Shown: in pieces, positions 54,285 through 63,956 of the stretch
How the letters are laid out: each line of letters opens with the position of its first letter
Numbering within the stretch: the stretch's first letter is position 1
Assembly: GCA_963545485.1 (NCBI GenBank)
Contig: CAUUJG010000006.1
Span: 7,851 to 71,850 of the forward strand
Direction of reading: 5' to 3'
Length of the DNA stretch: 64,000 nucleotides
From: CAUTUX01 sp963545485
GTDB taxonomy: Bacteria; Bacillota; Clostridia; Christensenellales; CAG-917
Translations under genes and position numbers: made by a program
The notes under the pieces: model-generated
The model's input: only the letters and a program-made list of their open reading frames with translations
Told to the model about the DNA's origin: nothing
Databases searched by the model: none

Positions 54285-54824
54285 CTATTTTTCGTGTATT
54301 AATAATGATGCGGCTGTAAGGAATATTCCAAATATTCCTGTAATGATACCGACAAAAATGAACCATATCATGTCATTAGGAATTGTTATTTTTCTAGTTA
54401 CATGCACATATGTAAGTACTAACATAATTCCTGCTGCTGTCCCAAAAATCACCGCCATGTACTTCATGACAGATTTCGTATTGTTTTGTTTTGCACTGAT
54501 TGTAAAGAAAAGAAGCACAATACAAAACAATAAAACAATTACTCCTGTTACAACCCAAAAAAGCTGAGGATTAATCAAAGCACATACAACCATCGTTACT
54601 CCGGCAGCCAACTCTAAGACACCTTCAACATATTTTCCTCTGGTTATACCTGAAGCTCCCATTGCAATTAAGATCATTCCAGGTACGGCAAATGCCCACT
54701 TTACAATATCTATTCCACCGGCTTTTAATCCCGCTGCGATTGCAACGAAAATCGCCATTAAACCACCTATAAATAAAGGATAGTCAATTTTGTCAAAATC
54801 TCTTTTCGTTTTTGATGTTGCCAT
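54285..54824 (-). CDS. Polytopic membrane protein of unknown function
   Basis: A 179-residue protein with six hydrophobic segments, from ATG 54824 (MATSKTKRDFDKIDYPLF), with GGAG (54834-54831) six bases before. The frame extends to a TTG at 54842 that lies on the ribosome binding site side and is not chosen. Layout and short loops resemble the DUF308/HdeD-like family of repeated two-helix units, but I cannot confirm it. It follows the metallophosphoesterase on the same strand, 28 bases away, and is probably co-transcribed. Confidence 0.65.
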   Translation of the reverse strand: MATSKTKRDFDKIDYPLFIGGLMAIFVAIAAGLKAGGIDIVKWAFAVPGMILIAMGASGITRGKYVEGVLELAAGVTMVVCALINPQLFWVVTGVIVLLFCIVLLFFTISAKQNNTKSVMKYMAVIFGTAAGIMLVLTYVHVTRKITIPNDMIWFIFVGIITGIFGIFLTAASLLIHEK

Positions 54825-54852
54825 TATTATCTCCTGTTTCAAATATTATATA

Positions 54853-56412
54853 TCACCAGATTTTTGTATCATAATTCTTTGATGGTGTTTTTTCTCTATT
54901 TCTATTTATTGGCTGATAATTATAATAATTGCTGTTGTATGTAATAAAATCTCTACCGTAATGCTCTATGTCTTCGCCATTCTTATCTTTAAACATCTCT
55001 ACTATTCTGCATCCTCTCTGAGCACCTTTTTTATAAATACCTATATATGCCAAATAATCTATACTCATACCATAATTTAATAAAATCCCTTTATACTCAA
55101 CCTTCTTACCATTTTCATCAAATACTTCTTTTTTATATGCTATGGACATATTGTTATAGTGATCATGCCCGCAAAATGTAGCTTTCAAATTATACATTGC
55201 CCCTGTTTCAAAGAAATTATCATTTCCAACACCACTATAGATAAGCTTTTTATGTTCTCCAATAATACCCTCTTCCATTCTTGCCGATGCGTTTACTTTT
55301 TTCAACTTTGATAAATCCGGATTTTTATCATGCAACCCCGGCTGTTCTACAGTAACTTCACCTTTGGCAATTCCTAAAGATATATTATGTCCATTATCGT
55401 CATATGAGTTGTTCTTAATATATTTATTTTGCAATGAATAATGTTTGTATCCTTTCTTATCATATTGCACCGTCCCAGCTTTACTCATCTGTAAATCATA
55501 TGCTTCTTTATACTCCGGAATTGCAATATGGAAAAATGCCATGTTTTCAGGATATTTATTATCTGCTGTTTCTTTTTTGAGTTCAGTCATTCTATCTTTA
55601 TACCAATTGATCTGTTCCTGATGAATATTATCGTAATGCCACAACATACCAAACTTATCAGAATCAAGATACGCATGTGAGTCTAATACTGTTAAGACCT
55701 TTTTTAATTTCCCTTCTCTATACAGCTTAATAATCTGATTCCCATATCCAAATCTGTTCTGATCTTTTGTATAGTTACTCCAGTTAGATGGATTTGTGGT
55801 AAACAAACATCTTTTAAATTCACCTTTTTCTATCTGCTTACGATACCATTCTGAAATATCTTTTCTTGTATATTTGCTATATGCTTCAGTATCGTGGTTA
55901 CCATAGCAAAATGTCCAATATGCTCCCATACTTTCCATTAAATTTGCAAATATTTCAGCTGCCTTTAAATTGTTCCCAGTGCCTGCCTGTATCGGTACCG
56001 GATACGCTATATCACCGGTGACCATTACCAAATCTGGTTTTTCTTCTTTTATCATTGTAGCCACAGCGTTCATTGCCCATTTATCTTTTTGAAATGATGC
56101 AAACCCTGCTCCAATGTGTACATCTGTTAATTGCAATATTTTAAATGGTTTATCTTTATTTGTATCAAATCTCCATTCGCCAGAAGAATCTTTATATGGC
56201 TTATGATCTGCATCTGGGGTTATTGAATACTGACTATATGATTTTGCCAATTTTAATAACGCTTTTGAGCCAACTGCATTTATCACAGCAAATAAAGCTA
56301 CAAGCAACAATACAGTCATCACTATACAAGCAATAATAATGCCTGCTTTTATTCCTCTTTTTTTAGCCAACATCTTTTTATCAACTGCTAACTGTTCAAT
56401 TTTTGTTTCCAT
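54853..56412 (-). CDS. Membrane-anchored calcineurin-like metallophosphoesterase
   Basis: A 519-residue protein with an N-terminal transmembrane helix (about residues 22-45) after a basic tail, so the catalytic domain is extracytoplasmic. The five family motifs are present: LTDVHIGAG, VTGDIAYP, CYGNHDTEAY, a long insert with tyrosines, and FCGHDHYNN. It should hold two metals and hydrolyse phosphoesters; the substrate is unknown. The insert between GNHD and the C-terminal half is long for the family. No clear ribosome binding site. It precedes the six-helix membrane protein. Confidence 0.85.
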   Translation of the reverse strand: METKIEQLAVDKKMLAKKRGIKAGIIIACIVMTVLLLVALFAVINAVGSKALLKLAKSYSQYSITPDADHKPYKDSSGEWRFDTNKDKPFKILQLTDVHIGAGFASFQKDKWAMNAVATMIKEEKPDLVMVTGDIAYPVPIQAGTGNNLKAAEIFANLMESMGAYWTFCYGNHDTEAYSKYTRKDISEWYRKQIEKGEFKRCLFTTNPSNWSNYTKDQNRFGYGNQIIKLYREGKLKKVLTVLDSHAYLDSDKFGMLWHYDNIHQEQINWYKDRMTELKKETADNKYPENMAFFHIAIPEYKEAYDLQMSKAGTVQYDKKGYKHYSLQNKYIKNNSYDDNGHNISLGIAKGEVTVEQPGLHDKNPDLSKLKKVNASARMEEGIIGEHKKLIYSGVGNDNFFETGAMYNLKATFCGHDHYNNMSIAYKKEVFDENGKKVEYKGILLNYGMSIDYLAYIGIYKKGAQRGCRIVEMFKDKNGEDIEHYGRDFITYNSNYYNYQPINRNREKTPSKNYDTKIW

Positions 56413-56505
56413 CTAAATCTCACATAGAAAATCTATGCTTCATCCCCCTCATGTTTACCAGTTCACTTTAACACAAAAAACACAATTTTTTCAAGTCTGG
56501 ATTTT

Positions 56506-56535
56506 TTGAATTTTTACATTCTTATATGCTATGCT
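56506..56535 (+). promoter_or_regulatory. Candidate promoter of the small membrane protein
   Basis: TTGAAT (56506-56511), an 18-bp spacer and TATGCT (56530-56535), followed by GAGGTG and ATG 56559. Confidence 0.4.
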
Positions 56536-56558
56536 GTTTATATATTTGAGGTGCTTTT

Positions 56559-56828
56559 ATGAAATCAGCTGCAAAAATATTTATCATTATTGGTATGTGT
56601 GTAGGATTTTTGGCTATAGTCCCGCTTGTCCTCGGTATTATCGCTTTAAAACGTCTTGATGCTGCAAAAAAACATTCTGACTTAGTCACTATAGGAATTT
56701 TGACACTGCTATTTTGCAGTATTGTTGGTGGCATTTTACTTCTCTGTTTAAATGATGACGATCTTCTAACTATCGAAGAAAAAAAAGCTAAAGAAGAAGA
56801 AAATAAAGACTCAAATCTTACAATCTAA
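56559..56828 (+). CDS. Small two-helix membrane protein
   Basis: An 89-residue protein: two hydrophobic helices (about residues 7-29 and 44-63) and a charged, Lys/Glu-rich C-terminus. The first loop (ALKRLDAAKKHSDLVTIGIL) resembles the DUF4190/SHOCT-adjacent small membrane proteins, but no family is claimed. A GAGGTG ribosome binding site and a candidate promoter precede it. It ends four bases before the convergent ECF ATPase gene. Confidence 0.6.
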   Translation: MKSAAKIFIIIGMCVGFLAIVPLVLGIIALKRLDAAKKHSDLVTIGILTLLFCSIVGGILLLCLNDDDLLTIEEKKAKEEENKDSNLTI

Positions 56829-56832
56829 ATTT

Positions 56833-58248
56833 CTATTTGATTTTTGAAAAATATTTTTTAATTTCATCCGAACTACCTTCTTGGATGATTTTTCCTTTTT
56901 CTATTTCTATATATCTATCTCCCAACGCTTCAGCACACCTTACATCATGCGTAACTGTTAACATTGTATTCCCTACTTCAACATGTACTTTATTTAAAAT
57001 TTCAACAATCTCCATAAGCGTTTGATAATCTTGTCCAACGGTTGGTTCATCAAGAAGAAGCAGTCTTGGCTTGCTAGCTAGCGTCGCAGCTATTGTTAAT
57101 CTTCTTTTCTGCCCCTGAGATAATGATACCGGATGTCTTTTTAATATTTTTTTCAATTTGAACGCATCTATTATGTAGTCATTCCAAGCCTTATCTTTCC
57201 CGGAAAATTCAATTTCCCTACGTACTGTATCCATAAATAATTGATAATCTGGATTCTGGTATACAGCCCCAACTTCCCTAAACCATTTCTTTGAACCTCT
57301 CTTTTGCCCAAGTTTAGGATTTATATTTTGAATTATTTTACCATTGCTTATTTTGGCAATTCTTGCAATTACTCTCAGCAATGTAGATTTGCCAGCTCCA
57401 TTATCTCCTAGCATCACGAGCCTTTCTTTATCAAATATATTTAAGTTAATTTCATCCAATATAATCTTTTTCTTTTTAATATACGACACATTTCTAATTT
57501 CAATAAGTTTATTGTTCGTTACAATGCTTTTTTGATCGTTAACTATCGCACATGCCTGACTTTTTAGATATTCATCAAAATTTTTTTGCTCGGTTATTTT
57601 TTTGTTTCCAACATGGAAGACTCTATCAACATAATTAAGTATTACATCTATACGATGTTCTATAATGACAACACAAAATCCCGAATCCGCCAATGTTCTC
57701 AATGTCTTCATTAATTTTTCTGAAGACACTTTATCAAGATTGGCTAGCGGTTCATCCAATATTACTATCTTCTGTCCCATTGCTATTGTCGCTGCCGTCA
57801 TCAATGTTTGTTTCTGTCCACCTGACAATGTTTTTGTTCTACTATTCTTATCAATGCCGAATAATTCCGTAACTATGTCAATTTGTTCACTTATTTTCTG
57901 TACTGGGAATGCTAAGTTCTCGCACCCAAACGCTATCTCATCTTCAGCATATGTTTGTATGATTTGCTCATCCGCATTTTGAAGAACAATCCCCAATTTT
58001 CTACATATTTGCCCTATTGTTTTTTTATGTATATCTTCTCCGTCTACAAATGCCCTACCAGATAAATCACCTTTATATAAATGTGGGATTATCCCACTAA
58101 TAATTGACATTATTGTACTTTTGCCTTCTCCCGATTTGCCGGACAGCAAAACCATTTCTCCATAGTTACATGAAAAATTCACATCTTCCAATATTTTGTT
58201 TTTCCCATCATATGAGAATGAAATATTTTCTAATCTTAATGCTTCCAT
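56833..58248 (-). CDS. ECF transporter ATPase, two fused ATP-binding domains
   Basis: A 471-residue fusion of the two ATPases of an energy-coupling factor transporter. Domain 1 has GKSGEGKST, LSGGQKQT and IVILDEPLANLD. Domain 2 has GDNGAGKST, LSQGQKRRLTIA and LLLLDEPTVG. It couples ATP hydrolysis to a T component to import a micronutrient. It is last in a five-step overlapping operon, overlapping the T component by 13 bases. Confidence 0.92.
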   Translation of the reverse strand: MEALRLENISFSYDGKNKILEDVNFSCNYGEMVLLSGKSGEGKSTIMSIISGIIPHLYKGDLSGRAFVDGEDIHKKTIGQICRKLGIVLQNADEQIIQTYAEDEIAFGCENLAFPVQKISEQIDIVTELFGIDKNSRTKTLSGGQKQTLMTAATIAMGQKIVILDEPLANLDKVSSEKLMKTLRTLADSGFCVVIIEHRIDVILNYVDRVFHVGNKKITEQKNFDEYLKSQACAIVNDQKSIVTNNKLIEIRNVSYIKKKKIILDEINLNIFDKERLVMLGDNGAGKSTLLRVIARIAKISNGKIIQNINPKLGQKRGSKKWFREVGAVYQNPDYQLFMDTVRREIEFSGKDKAWNDYIIDAFKLKKILKRHPVSLSQGQKRRLTIAATLASKPRLLLLDEPTVGQDYQTLMEIVEILNKVHVEVGNTMLTVTHDVRCAEALGDRYIEIEKGKIIQEGSSDEIKKYFSKIK

Positions 58249-58937
58249 AATAACAATACCAATACAGTCCCTGCTACCATTCCAAATAGGAATATTAAAT
58301 CTGTAAAACTTATATGTTCTTTCTTATATATTGTATATTTGCTTTTACCTGTACTGAATCCTCGTGTCTCAACAGATAACGCCAAAATATCAGAAATATT
58401 TACTAATCTTATAATAAACGGAATAATTAATGCTCTATAAAACACTTTAGGATTTAAAATGCTGCCCGCACCTCTTGTTCTCATTGCCTCTCTTATTCTT
58501 CTAACTTCAACCATCAGTTTAGGAGCAAATGACATTGCTATCATCATTCCCAATGTTATAGATCTTGGCATTTTCATTTGAGAAAGACATCTAGACATTC
58601 GTATTGGCTTTGTTCCTAGTCCAGGAATAATTCCAACATATACCGCACCTAACCTTGTTATAACTGAAATTACAGATCTAATTTGTTCTTCATCTGACTT
58701 GTTAACATTTACTCCATATGCGATTCCAGCAAATATACCACCTATTACAATAAAGCTTGGTAACAGATAAAGACATTCTTTATAATACCCAAATAGAAAC
58801 ATCCATGCATAAAATATCACTATAAGATATGGGATGTTAGGAATATCCGCTGCTGCCAAACCAAGAACTATTACAAACAGTCCGGCTAGCCATGCTATAG
58901 CAGGATATGCCTTAAATTTTGGTTTAAAAAAACTCAC
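58236..58937 (-). CDS. ECF transporter T component
   Basis: A 233-residue membrane coupling subunit with about five hydrophobic helices. The two conserved coupling motifs read SVETRGF near the C-terminus and a related AMRTRGAG in the middle, both with the Ala-Arg-Gly pattern. It joins the S component to the ATPase pair. It overlaps the S component by four bases (ATGA). Confidence 0.88.
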   Translation of the reverse strand: MSFFKPKFKAYPAIAWLAGLFVIVLGLAAADIPNIPYLIVIFYAWMFLFGYYKECLYLLPSFIVIGGIFAGIAYGVNVNKSDEEQIRSVISVITRLGAVYVGIIPGLGTKPIRMSRCLSQMKMPRSITLGMMIAMSFAPKLMVEVRRIREAMRTRGAGSILNPKVFYRALIIPFIIRLVNISDILALSVETRGFSTGKSKYTIYKKEHISFTDLIFLFGMVAGTVLVLLLWKH

Positions 58938-59665
58938 TTTTTAAAAACTCCAGCTTTTCTTAATTCTCTGGAAATTATCCATCCATAGACTGCTCCTAGA
59001 ATTGAGAGCAATATCACGGCTACTGTAAGAGCAACTGCAACTGCCGGATTTTCAATCGCAAATCTATTAACTTCTATCCCCGACAAACCCTTTCCTCTTT
59101 TTGCCAAAAGACTTCCCCCATACATATATGTATAGAATATAAATAACTGTGGCAATGAAAGGGGTAGCCACAAACTACCTGCGAATATACCCGCAATATC
59201 TTTTTTATATCCTCTGAAGATTGCCATTATTAATGCTTCCGTTATTCCACCACATATAATCATGACAACTCCCATAGGCGGGAACATAGGTACATGTAAC
59301 AATCCTACAATCACAGATACAAACATTACCGCACCCGGTTTCCTGACCTTCAACAGTCCAACTGTTAATAGCAATGAAAACTGAACGGCGAGTGTCATTT
59401 GTATCACTCCAAAAACTGGAACATTCTTAACAAACATCATCGGTATACCCGATATAAAAATTGCTGCTGATAGAACAGATAAGAATATAATATCTCTTAT
59501 TTCCATAAGATTTTTACGCTTTCTCTTTTTCTCTTCTGTGTTGTCTTTATTATTTTCTTGTAGCTCCTCGCTATTTTTAATTAGCTTATCTGCTAGCCCT
59601 GATTCTACATCTGTATTAATTACTTCTTCTACAATGTTATTGTCTGCAATTTTACTATCTTTCAT
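58934..59665 (-). CDS. ECF transporter S component (MptE/Trep_Strep-like)
   Basis: A 243-residue protein: the first 55 residues are charged and cytoplasmic, then about six hydrophobic helices (IIFLSVLSAAIFISGIPM, then MPPMGVVMIICGGITEAL-like). It is larger than vitamin S components and fits the streptococcal/treponemal S-component group. Substrate is not shown by sequence. The overlap and order (two ABC exporters, S, T, AA) resemble the siaFGH haem-importer region of group A Streptococcus, as I recall it. It overlaps the upstream ABC gene by 11 bases. Confidence 0.75.
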   Translation of the reverse strand: MKDSKIADNNIVEEVINTDVESGLADKLIKNSEELQENNKDNTEEKKRKRKNLMEIRDIIFLSVLSAAIFISGIPMMFVKNVPVFGVIQMTLAVQFSLLLTVGLLKVRKPGAVMFVSVIVGLLHVPMFPPMGVVMIICGGITEALIMAIFRGYKKDIAGIFAGSLWLPLSLPQLFIFYTYMYGGSLLAKRGKGLSGIEVNRFAIENPAVAVALTVAVILLSILGAVYGWIISRELRKAGVFKK

Positions 59666-61373
59666 TTAATATCTCCTTTCGATCTTTAACTTCAGATATA
59701 TTCCCATTATCTATCTTATATATTCTATCTGCTATCGCCATTGTTGATTTTCTATGTGAAACTAAAATTATACTTCTCTTACCTTTCATTGAAAGTAACG
59801 ATTTCAATATTATGCCTTCATTAATACTGTCTAAATTACTTGTTGGTTCATCAAGCAAAATGAGTTCGCTCCCTCGTAAAAATGCTCTTGCCAATCCAAC
59901 TCTCTGTTTTTCTCCTGCAGAAAGATTGTTACCCGCCGATGCCACTTGTGTATCATATCCCTGCGGTAACTCTGAAATAAAGTCATGTATCGATGCTATT
60001 CTACAGGCTTCTTGCATTTCTTCTTCTGTAGCGTCTGCTTTTGCAATCTTCAAGTTTTCTTTTATTGATTCATCAAAAAGATATGTGCTCTGACTTATCA
60101 TTGTTACATTTGTGAAAAGAGACTGTGTGTTTATATCATTTATTGAAATATCGTTATACGAAATAATTCCTTTATTGAATGGATAAAGTCTCAACAATAA
60201 TTTGAGCAAAGTTGATTTTCCACATCCCGAAGCTCCAACGATTCCAACTATCTCACCTTTCCCAGCGTACATAGATATATCCTTCAATACTGCCGTATTT
60301 TCTTCGTATCCAAATGTTACATTATTTACTTTGACCTCTTTATACTCTATGTCCTGTTTGTTTGCAACTTCTTCTATAATTGGTTTTTCCGCCAAAAGAT
60401 TTAATAATCTATCACCTGCTGCAAATGTCAATGTAAGACTCGATGGCAAGGCAGCAATTGCAATGACTGGTCCGAAAGATCCAAATATTGCAACTATTCC
60501 TATTATCATTTTCCCTGGCGTTACTGTTCCATTTTTTGCAAGTACTATGCCCACAACTGTTGTTATAATTAAAAATATAGTTACCAACAATTCTGTTGAG
60601 CCTGTTATCCTTGCCGTTGCTCTCTTCATTATTTTTAAACTGGACAATAGCCCTTCTGACTGTTCATCTACATTCTTCTTTCTATCTTCCACAGCATTAT
60701 GAACAACTATCTCCTTTGCTCCTCTTATACTATCTAGAAAGTACGATGAGAACGAAGCAAACTTCTTTTTGTAGTTAACTCCTGATGATGCCATTGCTTT
60801 AGACGCTATAGGTGGAAATACAATTCCTATTACTACATATGCACATATTGCTACAGCTGCCAAATACCAACTGATAAATAGTCCAACAAAAAGAAATATC
60901 GCTAATGAAACCGTTATCGCAATAAATACAGGTGAAACTGTATGAGCATAGAAAACTTCAAGTATCTCAACATCAGATGTAATCATTGCGACGAGATTTC
61001 CTTTATTCTTATTATCTATTTTTGCCGGTGCTAATTTTCTTAATTTATTAAAAATCTTATCTCTAAGAAGTGCTAAAAGTTTAAAGGCAATATTATGATT
61101 GCTGTACTGTTCAAAGTATCTCAATACTCCTCTAAGCACTCCTGACCCTACTGCAAGACCAACAAATAACCATACACTTACTTGTGAACCAAATGTTGAG
61201 CTATCTATAATCTGTGCTACACCCATTGCTCCAAATAATGTTGTCCCTAATGCGGCAAGATAACCCAATAATCCATTAACAACGGCAAGCAACATTATAT
61301 ATGCAAGGCTTCCAACCAAAACGATCAGTTTACTCATTATTGTAAATCCATTTCTTCTCTTTTGTTTCTGCAT
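59655..61373 (-). CDS. ABC exporter half-transporter (subunit 2)
   Basis: An about 572-residue type I ABC half-transporter: six hydrophobic helices then an ATPase with GASGCGKST, the variant signature LSAGEKQR and ILLDEPTSNLD. The longer frame starts at 61391, but ATG 61373 has GAGG six bases before it and follows the upstream stop as TAGTATG, so it is preferred. Pairs with the next gene to form a heterodimer. Substrate unknown. Confidence 0.85.
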   Translation of the reverse strand: MQKQKRRNGFTIMSKLIVLVGSLAYIMLLAVVNGLLGYLAALGTTLFGAMGVAQIIDSSTFGSQVSVWLFVGLAVGSGVLRGVLRYFEQYSNHNIAFKLLALLRDKIFNKLRKLAPAKIDNKNKGNLVAMITSDVEILEVFYAHTVSPVFIAITVSLAIFLFVGLFISWYLAAVAICAYVVIGIVFPPIASKAMASSGVNYKKKFASFSSYFLDSIRGAKEIVVHNAVEDRKKNVDEQSEGLLSSLKIMKRATARITGSTELLVTIFLIITTVVGIVLAKNGTVTPGKMIIGIVAIFGSFGPVIAIAALPSSLTLTFAAGDRLLNLLAEKPIIEEVANKQDIEYKEVKVNNVTFGYEENTAVLKDISMYAGKGEIVGIVGASGCGKSTLLKLLLRLYPFNKGIISYNDISINDINTQSLFTNVTMISQSTYLFDESIKENLKIAKADATEEEMQEACRIASIHDFISELPQGYDTQVASAGNNLSAGEKQRVGLARAFLRGSELILLDEPTSNLDSINEGIILKSLLSMKGKRSIILVSHRKSTMAIADRIYKIDNGNISEVKDRKEILNER

Positions 61374-61374
61374 A

Positions 61375-63150
61375 CTAAGCCTCACATTCATTTAAATAAC
61401 CTTCTTCAAGGTTCTTTTGTTCCATATACATTTCGGCATAACCTTTCTTTTCTTTCATTAACTGAGTATGTGTTCCCTTCTCTACAACTTCGCCTTCTTT
61501 CATGAAATAGATCATATCGGCTTTAACTACATTTTGTAAGCGATGAGATATAAGGATAACTGTTTTCTCCTTACTCATATTAACGATGTTATTCATAATG
61601 ATAGCTTCACTTTCTATATCAATATTGCTTGTCGCCTCATCAAATATATATATTTTTTTGTCTGCCACCATATTAACAGCCAGTGCCAACCTTTGTTTCT
61701 GACCACCTGAAATATTTGCTCCACCTTCGTCGATTTTTTTATCAAGTCCTTCTTCAGCAATAAACTCATCTAAATTTACCTTTTTAAGTGCATTTATCAT
61801 TTCTTCATCTGTAGCATCAGGCTTGGCAAGATAAAAATTGTTTCTCACTGTATCATTAAATATATGTGTACCATGTGAAACAACTGACAATTGTGAATAG
61901 TATGACTGTTGCGAAATATCTTCAATCGCCTTCTCATCAACTGTTAATGTCCCTTCAGAAGTTCTTAAGGTACCAATTATTAATCCTGCCAATGTGGATT
62001 TACCACATCCACTTTCACCAACAATAGCTGACATTCCTTTTTTTAATGTTATATTAATATCCTTTACAGCCGCTTTTTCTCTTTCAGGATATGTAAATGA
62101 AAGATTTGAAAGTACTATTTCTTTGGCTGCTACTTGCTCTTGACCCCATTTTGGAACTTCCAACGATAACAGCTTGATTATCTTTTTACCTGCACTCATA
62201 CCATTCATTGCGACATGGAATGCTGACCCAAGTGTTCTTAGTGGCAAGAAAAACTCCACACCAACAAGTATTAAGAAGATTACCATCTGTATATTATTTT
62301 CATCTGATATCAGCTTACTTATTCCCAGTTCGCCCTTTGCTCCGGCGATAGCAAGTGCAGATCCAACACCTGCAGCAGTAAAGGCAACAAGATCCATTAT
62401 AAAAATACTGAACAACTGCATAATGAGAACTTTCATTGTTATCTTTCTAAACTCTTCAGATTTACTATTTATTTCATCATGTCTTCTCTTGTCGGCAAGA
62501 TAAATTTTCAGTTCTTTCAGTCCTTGCATATTATCAAGAAAGGCATCTCCCATATGTGTATATATCCCCCAATATTTGGCAAATATTTTCTTTGCATATT
62601 TAGAGACCATCACAATTGACATAGGTATAATAGGAACACAAACTAGCATAATAATTGCAAATATATAATTAAGTTTAAAGCACACTGCAAATAAAATTAA
62701 CGGAGCAATAAGAGAATAAAAAAACTGTGGCAAGTATGTTGAATAATATAGATCAAGTTGTTCCACGCCCTCAACACTAACCTGCGTAAAACCTGCCATA
62801 TTTAGATCTTCTGCACTCTTCCCTCCAAGTGCAAGAATTTTTTCAAATATATTTCTTCTCAGTGTCTTTTTAACATTTCTTCCAAGTTTTTCTCTAGTTG
62901 CTCCCGAAAGTCTGGCTATTATGTATCTCAATATCCCTGCTGTTATAGCTCCAACCGCACAATATATATATTTATTAGTATCGACTCTTTGTGTTATTAA
63001 ACCTTTTTCTGCAAGCAATACTCCTATAGCGGCACATATAAAATATGTGATTGCTAGATTCGCAAATAAGCCTAATATTGATAAAAAGACCGAAATAAAT
63101 ATATATTTTTTATCTTTTCCTATTAATCTAAATAATTCTTTATCTATCAT
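61375..63150 (-). CDS. ABC exporter half-transporter (subunit 1)
   Basis: A 591-residue type I half-transporter. Six helices are followed by GESGCGKST, the signature ISGGQKQRL and IYIFDEATSN. Together with the following gene it should form an export pump. It overlaps the surface protein gene by 11 bases. Both halves keep a complete Walker B glutamate, so neither looks catalytically dead. A link to haem, siderophore or peptide handling is suggested only by the ECF genes behind it. Confidence 0.85.
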   Translation of the reverse strand: MIDKELFRLIGKDKKYIFISVFLSILGLFANLAITYFICAAIGVLLAEKGLITQRVDTNKYIYCAVGAITAGILRYIIARLSGATREKLGRNVKKTLRRNIFEKILALGGKSAEDLNMAGFTQVSVEGVEQLDLYYSTYLPQFFYSLIAPLILFAVCFKLNYIFAIIMLVCVPIIPMSIVMVSKYAKKIFAKYWGIYTHMGDAFLDNMQGLKELKIYLADKRRHDEINSKSEEFRKITMKVLIMQLFSIFIMDLVAFTAAGVGSALAIAGAKGELGISKLISDENNIQMVIFLILVGVEFFLPLRTLGSAFHVAMNGMSAGKKIIKLLSLEVPKWGQEQVAAKEIVLSNLSFTYPEREKAAVKDINITLKKGMSAIVGESGCGKSTLAGLIIGTLRTSEGTLTVDEKAIEDISQQSYYSQLSVVSHGTHIFNDTVRNNFYLAKPDATDEEMINALKKVNLDEFIAEEGLDKKIDEGGANISGGQKQRLALAVNMVADKKIYIFDEATSNIDIESEAIIMNNIVNMSKEKTVILISHRLQNVVKADMIYFMKEGEVVEKGTHTQLMKEKKGYAEMYMEQKNLEEGYLNECEA

Positions 63151-63955
63151 TCTCTATCTTTTCCTCTTCCTCTTCGGTTTCAATGTCGTCCAGTTTTTCC
63201 TTTCTTTTATTACTTACAACAAGACCTATAATAACCGAGCTTGCCAAAATTATCATAACCGCTATTGATATCAGTGCTCCGCCCCACTTCGGGAATCCTT
63301 TCTGTATTAGCAAAATAGAATTAACACCACTTGCATTGCTTATAGATAGTCTATCCCCATTAATTTTGGTTTTCATCTTTACAAGTTTGCCCTTTTTTAA
63401 TGCATAAACTTCTGTCTTTTTAATATCAAATTCTCCAGGCACATTGATTTTCAGTGTCTTTGATGTTACCTTCGCTTCTTTGCCAGATTCCCCAAACTTT
63501 TTAATTTCATAAGAAATCATTTTTGCTTTTTCATATGTCTTAAACTTCTTCTTTGCAATCTCGATTGTTTCATTATCTTGATACTTAAATATTTGAAAAA
63601 CTTCTTCATCAGAAGAAACAAAATGATTCAATGTTACTGTCTTAACTTTTGTTTCTGCAATCGTTTCAGTATTTTTACCATCTGTTGTTTTATATTTTGT
63701 ACTTATTGCCTTATACCTAACTGTAAAATCTCCTTTTGCATCATATTCCCTTTGAGTTAGTTTTGTTTCGTTTCCATCTGCATCCACCACATAATATTCA
63801 ACTGGACACTCTTCATCATTCGCTTTCGCTTTTACTTCAGGTATATAAAATTTGCCTTCCCCTGTTGTTGCCTCCTCGGCTATATATGTTTGAAACTTAG
63901 GAATATAATATGGCAATCTCCCAGATGCATTTTCAATTATCTCGCTGTAATTTTA
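63140..63955 (-). CDS. C-terminal part of a surface protein, 5' end missing or broken
   Basis: About 260-270 residues in the open frame, without a credible start: the first possible codon, TTG 63916, has no proper ribosome binding site, and the frame stays open upstream only to a TAA at about 63956. The upstream residues (NYSEIIENASGRLPYYIP) read like mid-protein sequence. A beta-rich ectodomain rich in Lys/Thr is followed by a C-terminal transmembrane helix (about residues 210-232) and a charged tail KRKEKLDDIETEEEEEKIENDR, so it is a membrane-anchored surface protein. It heads the ABC/ECF operon with an 11-base overlap. No NEAT signature is visible. Possible: truncated haem- or ligand-binding receptor, or start outside in another frame. 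Confidence 0.55.
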
Positions 63956-63956
63956 A

